Below, piece after piece: positions 53,226 through 61,192 of a stretch of DNA of 64,000 nucleotides. Made by a program: the position numbers and the translations under genes. Position 1 is the first letter of the stretch; each line of letters opens with the position of its first letter. This DNA is from Hoeflea sp. (GTDB taxonomy: Bacteria > Pseudomonadota > Alphaproteobacteria > Rhizobiales > Rhizobiaceae): contig NZ_JAUXOD010000143.1 in assembly GCF_030682515.1 (NCBI RefSeq), positions 1-64,000 of the forward strand, read 5' to 3'. Under the pieces are notes generated by a model. It was not told where the DNA came from. It saw only the letters and a list, made by a program, of their open reading frames with translations, and searched no databases.

Positions 53226-53930
53226 ATGGCGCTTCTCGAGATCACCGACCTGCACTCCCGGTACGGGATGGCCAAATCGCTGCACGGGATAAGCCTCTCC
53301 GTCGAGGAAGGCAGCATCGTGGCCGTCATCGGTCCCAATGGCGCTGGCAAGTCGACCCTGATGGATTCGATCATGGGACTGGTCGAGAACACCGGCTCGA
53401 TCAGGCTGGCCGGCAAGGAAATCACCCGGCTCGACACCTCGGAGATCGTGCGCATGGGCGTCGGCTATGCGCCGGAGCGCGCGCATCTGTTTCCCTATAT
53501 GAGCGTGCGCGAGAACCTGCTGGTCGGCGCCTTCACCGCGCGCGAGACCATCGACGAGAAGCTCGAGCAGGTGCACGACCTGTTTCCGGTGCTCAAGACC
53601 CGCTGGGCCCAGGAGACTGCGACCCAGAGCGGCGGCGAGCGGCAGATGGTGTCCCTCGGCAGGGCGCTGATGAGCAATCCGCGGATCCTGCTCGTCGACG
53701 AGCCGACCATCGGCCTGGCGCCGAAGATCTGCGATGGCATCGCCAAGGTGCTCAAGCGGCTCAACCAGGAGATGGGGCTCACGGTGGTGATCGCCGAGCA
53801 GAACGTCAATTTCGCCCTGAGCCTGGCTGAGGAAATCCATGTCCTGGAAACCGGCTCGCTGCGCGTGAGCGGCACGCCGGATCAACTGCGCACCGATCCC
53901 GAACTGACCAAGGCCTATTTCGGCCATTGA
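53226..53930 (+). CDS. Branched-chain amino acid/amide ABC transporter ATPase (LivF family)
   Basis: 234 residues. Walker A GPNGAGKST, signature QSGGERQMVSLGRAL, Walker B ILLVDEPTIGLAPK and the conserved H-loop region changed to AEQNVNFA as is normal for LivF. It is the last gene of the plus-strand unit and ends 3 bases before the convergent LuxR gene. Confidence 0.92.
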   Translation: MALLEITDLHSRYGMAKSLHGISLSVEEGSIVAVIGPNGAGKSTLMDSIMGLVENTGSIRLAGKEITRLDTSEIVRMGVGYAPERAHLFPYMSVRENLLVGAFTARETIDEKLEQVHDLFPVLKTRWAQETATQSGGERQMVSLGRALMSNPRILLVDEPTIGLAPKICDGIAKVLKRLNQEMGLTVVIAEQNVNFALSLAEEIHVLETGSLRVSGTPDQLRTDPELTKAYFGH

Positions 53931-53933
53931 TCC

Positions 53934-54956
53934 TCAGGGGGCCGGCGGGCTTGCCGGACGCACGGGACCGGCCTTCGCGCCCGCGAACATCGAGGCCAGC
54001 TCCGCCCGGGAATTGACCCCCAGCTTGTCGTAGATCGACTGGGTCTGGTTGCGCACGGTCGACGGGGCGATCCCGAGCATCCTGGCGACATCCTTGTGGC
54101 TGCGCCCTTTCGCCAGAAGCTCCGCCACCTCGGATTCGCGCAGCGTGAGATGATCCATCGGCATCATCCGCCTGAGCGTCAGCCGCCGCAGCCGCATGCC
54201 CTGATACTGCGGCGCGTTCTCGCAGATCACGATCATCTGCTCCTGGTGCAGGACATGCTTGCCCTGGATGTGAATGAGCCGCGTCAGCTTCTCCGGCAGC
54301 AGGTCGCCCTTCCAGCCCGGCCAGAACTCGCCAAGCTGCTCGCGAAGATTGGCGAGGCCCAGGATGCCGATGCCGGACTCGTTGACCAGGATGGAAATGG
54401 TGCCGCGTTCCGCCCGCCGATTGTATTCGAACGACGACAGCTTCATCGCCCGGCCCAGCTGGTCGACGGCGCATTGCAGATATTCCTGTTCCGCGGGCGA
54501 GAACTCCCTGGAGACCCGGCCCATGCGATAGCTCGACAGATAGAAGGAGGCCAGCCGGCCCTCCCTGCGGTTCATCACGGTGGCCATCCGGGTGAGCCCG
54601 TAGCGGTCCGACAGCGTGATCATGCCATCGTTCTGCTGTCCCGAGTAGCGCTCATAAGTGGCGATCGCCCCGGGTTCGCGGATCAGCCGGGCCGCCAGCA
54701 GATCGTCATCGGCCATGGTCTGCCAGAAGTCGTAATAATCGTCCGGGAGGTTGAGCGAGGCATTGGCATGAATCTGCACGCCGGTCTTCTCGATCTGCGC
54801 CCAGCCGTACCAGGCGCCGTCGAAGCCCAGGGTCTGCGATAGGTGGTCGATCGCCCAGCGGGCAATGCCTTCCGCATCGGTCTCCACCGCCCGAGCGTTC
54901 ACTTCGGAAACGAAATCCGAGAAAGATTTGAGGTCGATCCTGCTTCCAGCCGTCAC
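53934..54956 (-). CDS. LuxR family regulator with a variable N-terminal sensor domain
   Basis: 340 residues. The C-terminal helix-turn-helix is clear: LTLRESEVAELLAKGRSHKDVARMLGIAPSTVRN in two pieces around residue 285. The N-terminal ~220 residues resemble a GAF-like sensor (GFDGAWYGWAQIE). It has no response-regulator receiver. The GTG start follows GGAAG by 7 bases. It sits at the meeting point of the two transporter operons, so it may be a second regulator of this locus. Confidence 0.83.
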   Translation of the reverse strand: MTAGSRIDLKSFSDFVSEVNARAVETDAEGIARWAIDHLSQTLGFDGAWYGWAQIEKTGVQIHANASLNLPDDYYDFWQTMADDDLLAARLIREPGAIATYERYSGQQNDGMITLSDRYGLTRMATVMNRREGRLASFYLSSYRMGRVSREFSPAEQEYLQCAVDQLGRAMKLSSFEYNRRAERGTISILVNESGIGILGLANLREQLGEFWPGWKGDLLPEKLTRLIHIQGKHVLHQEQMIVICENAPQYQGMRLRRLTLRRMMPMDHLTLRESEVAELLAKGRSHKDVARMLGIAPSTVRNQTQSIYDKLGVNSRAELASMFAGAKAGPVRPASPPAP

Positions 54957-54974
54957 CGAATTGCTTCCGGATTG

Positions 54975-57284
54975 TTAACGCCAGAGCTTCTCCTCGCCCG
55001 TGAATTCGGACCCTGGCAGCGCGCCATCCCTGATGAACGCATTGAGGACATTCCGCATAATCCGGCCGACATTATTCTCCCCGCCATGACAAGGCAAGGC
55101 CTGCGACCAGGCGATGGACCCCGAGGCGAAGACGGCTCCATTGTTGGGCGTGGTGAAGTAGATCATGTCGCCGCGCACCTGCGCGTCCTGGGTGCCGCCG
55201 CGCCCCGGAAAGGCATAGGTAACCTCCTCCGAGACCAGCGGGTAATTGTCCGAATGTCCCCAGGAGGACGCCAGCAGCAGCGTGTGCGGCGGCGTACCGA
55301 GCCCCTGCTCGTAGCGGTCGAGTTCGATGCCCGCAGCCCCGCCGCCGGCGAGGCCGAAATCGCCGATCAGCTCGCGCTCGCCGAGCCCCTCGAAGATCCA
55401 GGAGGCGCGCTTGTGAAAACTGTCGGGCATCCTCTCGAAGGGCTGGCTCTCGTCCATGCCTTCGGCGGTGAAGCCCAGGCCCACGATCTTCTGCGGCGCC
55501 CGTCCGCGCGACCGCCACAGGCCGGAGCGCTCCCCGGTGCAGGCCAGGTAGCCCTCCCCCGGCTCCGCCTGCCAGGCGCGCGATCCGGTGTCGAGCTTGC
55601 GCACCTCGATGCAATGGGGCTCGTCGGCGCGAAGTCCGGTCACCCAGTAATAGCCGTTGCCGCCCAGATACATGACCCGGCCGCCATCGGCGAGGTAGGC
55701 CTCGGTCGCGTCCATCATCTCTTCCGAGTAATATTCCGGATGCGTGCCGTTGAGGACAACCTTGTAGGGGTCGAGCGCCGACTTGCCCTCGGCGTGCAGA
55801 TCGTGATCGGTGATCAGGTCGTAGTCGTAGCCCGCATGCTCGAGCCACCAGATCAGCGACAGGTCGGCCGGCAGGGCCCAGGGGAAGTTCATCGCCGGCA
55901 TCCGGTATTTCGGACGCATCGAGATGATCGGCCGGCGCCAGGACGAGTAGCAGCACCCCGCCCCGTCGGTATGGTGATCGTAGGTCGACAGGCCGAACTC
56001 CTCGAGCTTCTTGTATTCGAGGTCCTCCGCCACGATCACCGGCGTGTGCGCCGTGATCGCCTGGGCGATCGGCGCCTCATAGGCCAGGTGCTCGTTGGCG
56101 TAGGCCAGATAGGTGAAGGTGGGCAGCAGGAAGGCGATCTTCGCCTTGGGCCGCTTGGGCCTCACGATGAAGGGCACGTAGTCCTGCGTGCCGCCGCCGT
56201 CGAGGCGCAGCGCATAAACGCCGCTCTTGAGATCGTCCGGCACGTCGAGCGAGAGCGTCGTGTCCCAGTTGGAATCGGTGAGCGCGTCGTCGTGGAAATG
56301 CACGCCGCCGAATTCGCGCGGCGCCAGCCGGAAACTGTCCGCGCCGCGCCAGTTGAACCCGGTCATGCCCCGGACTGGCCGGTTGACGCCTTCAAGATGA
56401 ATGGCATTTGGACCAATGTCCTGAATGGTGTCGCCTATTCCCTTGTCGGTATATCCGGCTGTCGTATCCCAGTGCGCAACAAGCCCATCGCCGGATTTCA
56501 TCTCTCCCCTGGACAGGGCCCCGATCTCATCCGTCGCCACTGCACGGCCAAACACACCGCACCTGTCAATCTTGCCGTTGAACAGCAAGGTGGTGTGAGG
56601 GCCGCGCTGCGCATTGGTTTCAGATGCACCGGCAAGCATGAACCGAACGTGGCCAGCGGTTCTGGCGGGCTTCGTGGCAAGCTTCTCCTCGATCCATGAG
56701 TCGAGGCCAAAAGGCACAACCGTGGAGATTCTGGAATTCCAGGAATTAACGCAGTTGATCAGCCGCAGGGAGGCCCTGCCTGAGGTTCCATCGTAAGTCG
56801 CCGCAACGAAATACCAGCATCGCTCGACAACGCGCGTCTCGCTGACGATCTGGTCGACCTTGCCGCCGTTTCCCAGCCACAGGGAGACATGACCGCTTGG
56901 ATCAAGTCCCAGCCCGTACCCCTTCTGCTCGTCGACGCACCACTGGCCCATGATCTGCTGCCGCTCGGCCTTGATCCGGGTGGCGAAGAAATGCGCGAAC
57001 AGGGTGAAGCTCTGGAGCCCGTCAAGCTTGCGCTCTTCATCATCGGCTATGGCAAAGGAACCGATCTGCGTGAACTGACGCTTGACGGATATCTCCGCTG
57101 GAATGGAGGACCTGATTTCCTCTTCGACGAAGCCCGGACCGAGCGGGTTCTCGTCTCCGTGAATAAGCCGCACCAATTGTGCGTTGACCGTCCTGGCGCC
57201 TTCGACCGACACCTTGAAATCAACCGTCTCGCCGGCCTTCAGGCAGAGCGGATCCGAATATCCAAAAATCCTGGTATTTGCCAT
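54975..57284 (-). CDS. N,N-dimethylformamidase-type large subunit
   Basis: 769 residues, close to the 762-residue large subunit of known dimethylformamidases. An N-terminal laminin-G-like domain (about 75-260) precedes the catalytic part. The iron ligands reported for the Paracoccus enzyme (two Tyr, one Glu) map to Tyr395 in FTYLAYAN, Tyr435 in STYDHHTDG and Glu517 in THPEYYS. The enzyme hydrolyses an N-substituted amide to acid and amine in the cytosol; the true substrate may not be DMF. It starts 9 bases after the fused permease/small-subunit gene. Confidence 0.88.
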   Translation of the reverse strand: MANTRIFGYSDPLCLKAGETVDFKVSVEGARTVNAQLVRLIHGDENPLGPGFVEEEIRSSIPAEISVKRQFTQIGSFAIADDEERKLDGLQSFTLFAHFFATRIKAERQQIMGQWCVDEQKGYGLGLDPSGHVSLWLGNGGKVDQIVSETRVVERCWYFVAATYDGTSGRASLRLINCVNSWNSRISTVVPFGLDSWIEEKLATKPARTAGHVRFMLAGASETNAQRGPHTTLLFNGKIDRCGVFGRAVATDEIGALSRGEMKSGDGLVAHWDTTAGYTDKGIGDTIQDIGPNAIHLEGVNRPVRGMTGFNWRGADSFRLAPREFGGVHFHDDALTDSNWDTTLSLDVPDDLKSGVYALRLDGGGTQDYVPFIVRPKRPKAKIAFLLPTFTYLAYANEHLAYEAPIAQAITAHTPVIVAEDLEYKKLEEFGLSTYDHHTDGAGCCYSSWRRPIISMRPKYRMPAMNFPWALPADLSLIWWLEHAGYDYDLITDHDLHAEGKSALDPYKVVLNGTHPEYYSEEMMDATEAYLADGGRVMYLGGNGYYWVTGLRADEPHCIEVRKLDTGSRAWQAEPGEGYLACTGERSGLWRSRGRAPQKIVGLGFTAEGMDESQPFERMPDSFHKRASWIFEGLGERELIGDFGLAGGGAAGIELDRYEQGLGTPPHTLLLASSWGHSDNYPLVSEEVTYAFPGRGGTQDAQVRGDMIYFTTPNNGAVFASGSIAWSQALPCHGGENNVGRIMRNVLNAFIRDGALPGSEFTGEEKLWR

Positions 57285-57293
57285 CTGATGGCC

Positions 57294-58814
57294 TCAGCTT
57301 TCCAACAGGTCATTCACACGCAGCAGGAAGACGGCGTGGTAGGCTTCGTCGATGCTCTCGTAGAGCCGGTCGTCCACCAGGCGCGGCGGCGCGCCGCGCT
57401 CTCCGGACAGCGCCACGATCTTGTAGTGATTGAAGTTTTCCGGCTGCCGCAGGATCGCGTACTTGTCCGGCATTTCGCTGCGCCGGAAGTAGTTGAGAAC
57501 CCGCGAGAGCGCATCCGAGTGACGCCCCAGCGGCTTGCGGCGATGCTCCTCGATCAGCTCCGGCGTGATCAGCAGTTTCAACTCGTCGCGCAGGCGCTTG
57601 TTGAAGCGGCGGTAGAAGATCTCCTGCTTGTCGGGCATGTCGGTGGCTTCTTCGGGCATGACCTCGCCTCCCTTCTCGGTTCTGCGCGCGCGCGCCTCCG
57701 ATTTCTTTCTGTTCCTGTAATTCCTGAATTGCTCGCGGGCTCCCACCAGGCCGTTGTTGGTGAGCAGCGTGACCAGCAGCATGATCGCCGCCACGATGAG
57801 GATGCGCACCGGGCCCAGATCGAGCAGGCCCTTGTCGATCAGCACGACAATCGCGGTGCCCAGCACCGCGCCGTCGGCGCGGCCGATCCCGCCGATGACG
57901 ATCATGGCGAACAGCAGCAGCAGCTGGTCGAGCGAGAAGATCGATGGCGAGATCGAGCGGTAATACATGGCATAGAACGCGCCGATGATCCCCAGCCCCG
58001 CCGACGAGATCATGAAGACCATCAGCCGGGCGCGGCGGTAGTCGATGCCGATGGCCTCGGCGAAGGCTTCCTCGTCCCTCGCCGTCTGCAACAGCATGCC
58101 GAGCCGCTCGGAATTGACCAGCTTGAACAGGAGCAGCGCGCCCAGAAGCAGCGCGAAGGCGCCGAAGAACCCGAGCAGCAGGCCTTCCCGCTGCAGGAAC
58201 CAGTCGGACGGAATGAAGGAATCGACCTGGTTGATCGAACCGTTGGTCGCGCCGAGCGATTTGAGCTGCTGCACGAACACACGGCAGATCTCGACAATGC
58301 CAAGCGTCAGCAGCGCAAAGTAGAGCCCGTCGAGGCGGGTCGAGGGCAGCGCCAGGACTCCGCCCGCGACCAGCCCGGTCAGACAGCCGATGACGAACAT
58401 GAACGGCCACGGAACTCCGAGATAGACATTGAACGCAGCGGCGGCGTAGCCCGACACGCCCACCACCGCCAGCGTGGCCAGCGAGAAGATCCCGGCGGTT
58501 CCGATGATCAGCGTCCAGAGCACATTGATCGCCGCGAACATGCAGAAGATCGACGCCACGGTCAGCGCCGAATTGCCCAGGAACGGCGTCACCAGCAGAA
58601 GCAGGCCCAGCGACAGCATCCACCACAGCGGCTTCTTGTCTTCCAGGCGCTTCTCGAGCTTCAGGGACTTCGGATTGTACCGGCTGCGCCATTTCAGCCA
58701 GTGCCGCCGGGTGAAGGGCACGCGCGACCTGCGCGTGGGCGTCTCACCGTCCGGAGACAGGAAGATCTCGCGGGGGCGGTTGCCGATCTCGTAGAGCTTC
58801 TTCATCTCAGGCAT
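57294..58814 (-). CDS. LivM-type permease fused in frame to a dimethylformamidase small-subunit-like domain
   Basis: 506 residues. Residues 65-355 are a LivM permease (LDGLYFALLTLGIVE, IGRADGAVLG). After a basic linker (365-385), residues 386-506 resemble the DMFase small subunit (RLRDELKLLI, RVLNYFRR, YHAVFLLRVNDLL), a subunit normally made separately. An internal ATG (codon 386, base 57659) has GGGAGG 7 bases upstream, so a free 121-residue small subunit may also be made. The gene is followed directly by the large subunit. The start ATG has GAGAG at 7 bases and overlaps the previous gene by 8 bases. Confidence 0.8.
   Translation of the reverse strand: MPEMKKLYEIGNRPREIFLSPDGETPTRRSRVPFTRRHWLKWRSRYNPKSLKLEKRLEDKKPLWWMLSLGLLLLVTPFLGNSALTVASIFCMFAAINVLWTLIIGTAGIFSLATLAVVGVSGYAAAAFNVYLGVPWPFMFVIGCLTGLVAGGVLALPSTRLDGLYFALLTLGIVEICRVFVQQLKSLGATNGSINQVDSFIPSDWFLQREGLLLGFFGAFALLLGALLLFKLVNSERLGMLLQTARDEEAFAEAIGIDYRRARLMVFMISSAGLGIIGAFYAMYYRSISPSIFSLDQLLLLFAMIVIGGIGRADGAVLGTAIVVLIDKGLLDLGPVRILIVAAIMLLVTLLTNNGLVGAREQFRNYRNRKKSEARARRTEKGGEVMPEEATDMPDKQEIFYRRFNKRLRDELKLLITPELIEEHRRKPLGRHSDALSRVLNYFRRSEMPDKYAILRQPENFNHYKIVALSGERGAPPRLVDDRLYESIDEAYHAVFLLRVNDLLES
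57659..57672 (-). promoter_or_regulatory. Internal ribosome binding site and start codon for a free amidase small subunit
   Basis: GGGAGG at 57667-57672 is spaced 7 bases from an in-frame ATG (57657-57659). It lies exactly at the boundary between the permease and the amidase small-subunit-like domain. This is as good as any start in the operon and suggests dual translation: a fused and a free form. The alternative is that the fusion is real and the site is a relic of two former genes. Confidence 0.6.
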
Positions 58815-59745
58815 TGCGGCTCTCTCTGGTCTGGTCGAGAAGGCCGCCGAGCCCCCTTGGCCGGATGATCAGGACCGTGATGATGAACAGGAACTGGCTG
58901 AACAGCACATAGCGCTGGCCGAGGAAGGAGATCGATCCGACGATGGCCTCGAGGAAGCCGATCAGGATGGCGCCCATGATCGCCCCCGGGATCGATCCGA
59001 GTCCGCCCAGGAGGGCGATGGTCAGGCCCTTGATCAGCGGCAGGGCGCCTGCAGTGGGACTGACGAAGACGGTCTGCGACAACAGGATCGCCGCAAGGCC
59101 GGCAAGCGCCCCGGTCAGCATCGTCACCGGCAGGGCCGTCCACCGGACCGAAATTCCGCTCAGCACCGCGCCTTCGGGGTTCTGCATCATCGCCGTGATC
59201 TCGAGACCCTTGCGCGAGCGCTTGAGCCAGATCACCACCACCAGCATCAGCAGCGCTGTGGCCACGATGGTGCCAAGCTGGTCGTTGCGGATCGGTATGC
59301 CAAGGATCTCCGTCCGGCCCAGGCCGAAGATCTTCGGCAGGGCGCGTTGGCGCGGGCCGAAAAAGTAGAGCAGCAGCTGCACCGTGGCGAGATTGATCGC
59401 GAGCGTGACGATCAGGCTGCGCACGGCGAAGTTCGCCTTCTCGTGAATGGGCAGATAGGCGAGAAGGAAAATGAGGCCGCCAAAGATGGCGCCTGCCCCC
59501 AGACCGCTGGCAATCATCGTCGCGCCCATGGCGATGCTGGCGTCGAGGCCCGTGCCCAACCAGGCCGCAATCAGCGGCTGGGCAATCAGCGACACCTGCC
59601 AGGCCGCGTATCCGGAAGCGGCGAAGGTGGCGCCATGGGCCATGTTGATCATGCCCACCGAGGACCAGAGGATCGAGATGCCGATCGCCATCAATCCGTA
59701 GATCGCGGCGAGGTTGAGGCCATGGATGAGGGTGACCGTTGACAT
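58807..59745 (-). CDS. Branched-chain amino acid/amide ABC transporter permease (LivH family)
   Basis: 312 residues with LivH landmarks: LNLAAIYGLMAIGISILWSS, NMAHGATFAASGYAAW and a C-terminal IRPRGLGGLL. Forms the channel with the following fused permease. It follows the ATPase pair in the minus-strand operon, 8 bases after the LivF-type stop. Confidence 0.9.
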   Translation of the reverse strand: MSTVTLIHGLNLAAIYGLMAIGISILWSSVGMINMAHGATFAASGYAAWQVSLIAQPLIAAWLGTGLDASIAMGATMIASGLGAGAIFGGLIFLLAYLPIHEKANFAVRSLIVTLAINLATVQLLLYFFGPRQRALPKIFGLGRTEILGIPIRNDQLGTIVATALLMLVVVIWLKRSRKGLEITAMMQNPEGAVLSGISVRWTALPVTMLTGALAGLAAILLSQTVFVSPTAGALPLIKGLTIALLGGLGSIPGAIMGAILIGFLEAIVGSISFLGQRYVLFSQFLFIITVLIIRPRGLGGLLDQTRESRNA

Positions 59746-59753
59746 CTCTACCC

Positions 59754-60452
59754 CTAGCTCAAGGCCACGTGGCCGACATCGCCGCGCAGGCGGCCGGCGT
59801 GCATGCCGACCATCCGGTCGACCCGTCCCGCGAGCAGGGCGACATTCTGCTCGGCGATCACCATCGCCTTGCCGGCCTTGGGAAGCGCAAACAGCGCCTC
59901 GAGGACCGCCTTGGAGATCTTGGGGGCAAGCCCGAGGGAAGGCTCGTCGATGAGATAGAGCGAGGCCTCGGTCATCAGCGCGCGCCCGACCGACACCATC
60001 CGGCGTTCGCCGCCCGACAGCGTGCCCACCAGCGCGCTTTCGAGCTTCCTGAGCGGCGGGAAGATGTCCATCACCGCGTCGCGGCGCTGCGCCCGTTGGC
60101 GCCAGGCGAGCTTGGAATGGGCGCCGCAGTCGAGATGCTGCGCCACGGTCATTCCGGGAAAGATCGCGTCACCCTGCGGCGTCAGCGCCACGCCCAGCTG
60201 CACGATGGCATGGGTGCGCCGCCCGGCCCCGGTGGAGCGGGCGCCGCCGATCTCCTGCCCCTTGAACCGAATCGAGCCGTTCTGCCAGCCGACCAGCGAC
60301 ATGACCGACCGCATCAGCGTGCTCTTGCCATGGCCGTTCAGCCCGACCAGGCCGATGCGCTCGCCTTCCTGGACCGAAAAATCGATCTCGTGCAGCACCC
60401 GCAGCGGGCCATATCCCGCGCTCAGGCCCTCGATCTTGAGGATCTCATGCAT
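59754..60452 (-). CDS. Branched-chain amino acid/amide ABC transporter ATPase (LivF family)
   Basis: 232 residues. Walker A GLNGHGKST, a normal signature LSGGERRMVSVGRAL and Walker B LYLIDEPSLGLAPK. The ATG is chosen because GAGG lies 9 bases upstream; it overlaps the LivG-type gene end by 8 bases. A longer ORF reading upstream is out of the real frame for the neighbouring gene. Confidence 0.9.
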   Translation of the reverse strand: MHEILKIEGLSAGYGPLRVLHEIDFSVQEGERIGLVGLNGHGKSTLMRSVMSLVGWQNGSIRFKGQEIGGARSTGAGRRTHAIVQLGVALTPQGDAIFPGMTVAQHLDCGAHSKLAWRQRAQRRDAVMDIFPPLRKLESALVGTLSGGERRMVSVGRALMTEASLYLIDEPSLGLAPKISKAVLEALFALPKAGKAMVIAEQNVALLAGRVDRMVGMHAGRLRGDVGHVALS

Positions 60453-61173
60453 CGTCGACATCCTCGAAATAGGCGGCATGAACCCGCGGATCCTTGAAGA
60501 CCTGGCCGGGATCGCCGGTGGCGATGACCTGGCCCAGGTCCAGCACCACCACCCGGTCGGCAATCGCCGACAGAAGCTCCAGCCGGTGTTCGATCAGCAC
60601 GACGCCGATGCCGAACTCGTCGGCCTGGTGGCGGATGATCAGGTCGAGCGCGTCGATTTCCGAATTGATCAGCCCGGACGCCGGCTCGTCCAGCAGCAAA
60701 AGGCTTGGCCGGCGCATGAACAGGCAGGCCAGCATCAGCTTGCGCCGGTCGAAGGTGTCGAGCGAGCCGGCGAGCCGGTCCCAGGAGACCCGCAGGTGGG
60801 CATGGCGCGCGCCCCATTCGGCGTCGAACCGCGTCAGATAGGGCTTGTAGGCATAGCGGGCGGCCCGGAACACTTCGCCGACGGTCATCGAGCCCGGCAC
60901 GATCGGGCTCTGATAGGTCCGCGCCAGCCCCATCCGCGCCCGGTCATGGATGCTCCTGCGGGTGATGTCCTCGCCCTTGAGGCGGACCGACCCGGATTCG
61001 GCCCTGTAGCGGCCGGTGAAGATCTCGAACAGCGATGTCTTGCCCGCGCCGTTGGGTCCGACGACGCCGAGGATCTCCCCGGCGGAGACGGAAAGCGCCA
61101 CATCGGTGAGCACTTTCCGTCCGCCGAAGGAAATCCCGATTCCCTTGCAGGAAAAGAGTGCGGAATCGGTCAT
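60445..61173 (-). CDS. Branched-chain amino acid/amide ABC transporter ATPase (LivG family), atypical signature
   Basis: 242 residues. Walker A GPNGAGKTS and Walker B LLLLDEPASGL are normal, but the ABC signature, usually LS-x-G-x-Q, is replaced by SLDTFDRRKLMLA. Since its partner has a full signature, one composite ATP site could be weak, as in other asymmetric ABC pairs. It starts 19 bases after the binding-protein stop. Confidence 0.87.
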   Translation of the reverse strand: MTDSALFSCKGIGISFGGRKVLTDVALSVSAGEILGVVGPNGAGKTSLFEIFTGRYRAESGSVRLKGEDITRRSIHDRARMGLARTYQSPIVPGSMTVGEVFRAARYAYKPYLTRFDAEWGARHAHLRVSWDRLAGSLDTFDRRKLMLACLFMRRPSLLLLDEPASGLINSEIDALDLIIRHQADEFGIGVVLIEHRLELLSAIADRVVVLDLGQVIATGDPGQVFKDPRVHAAYFEDVDDA

Positions 61174-61192
61174 GTCGCGCCTCTCGAACCGG

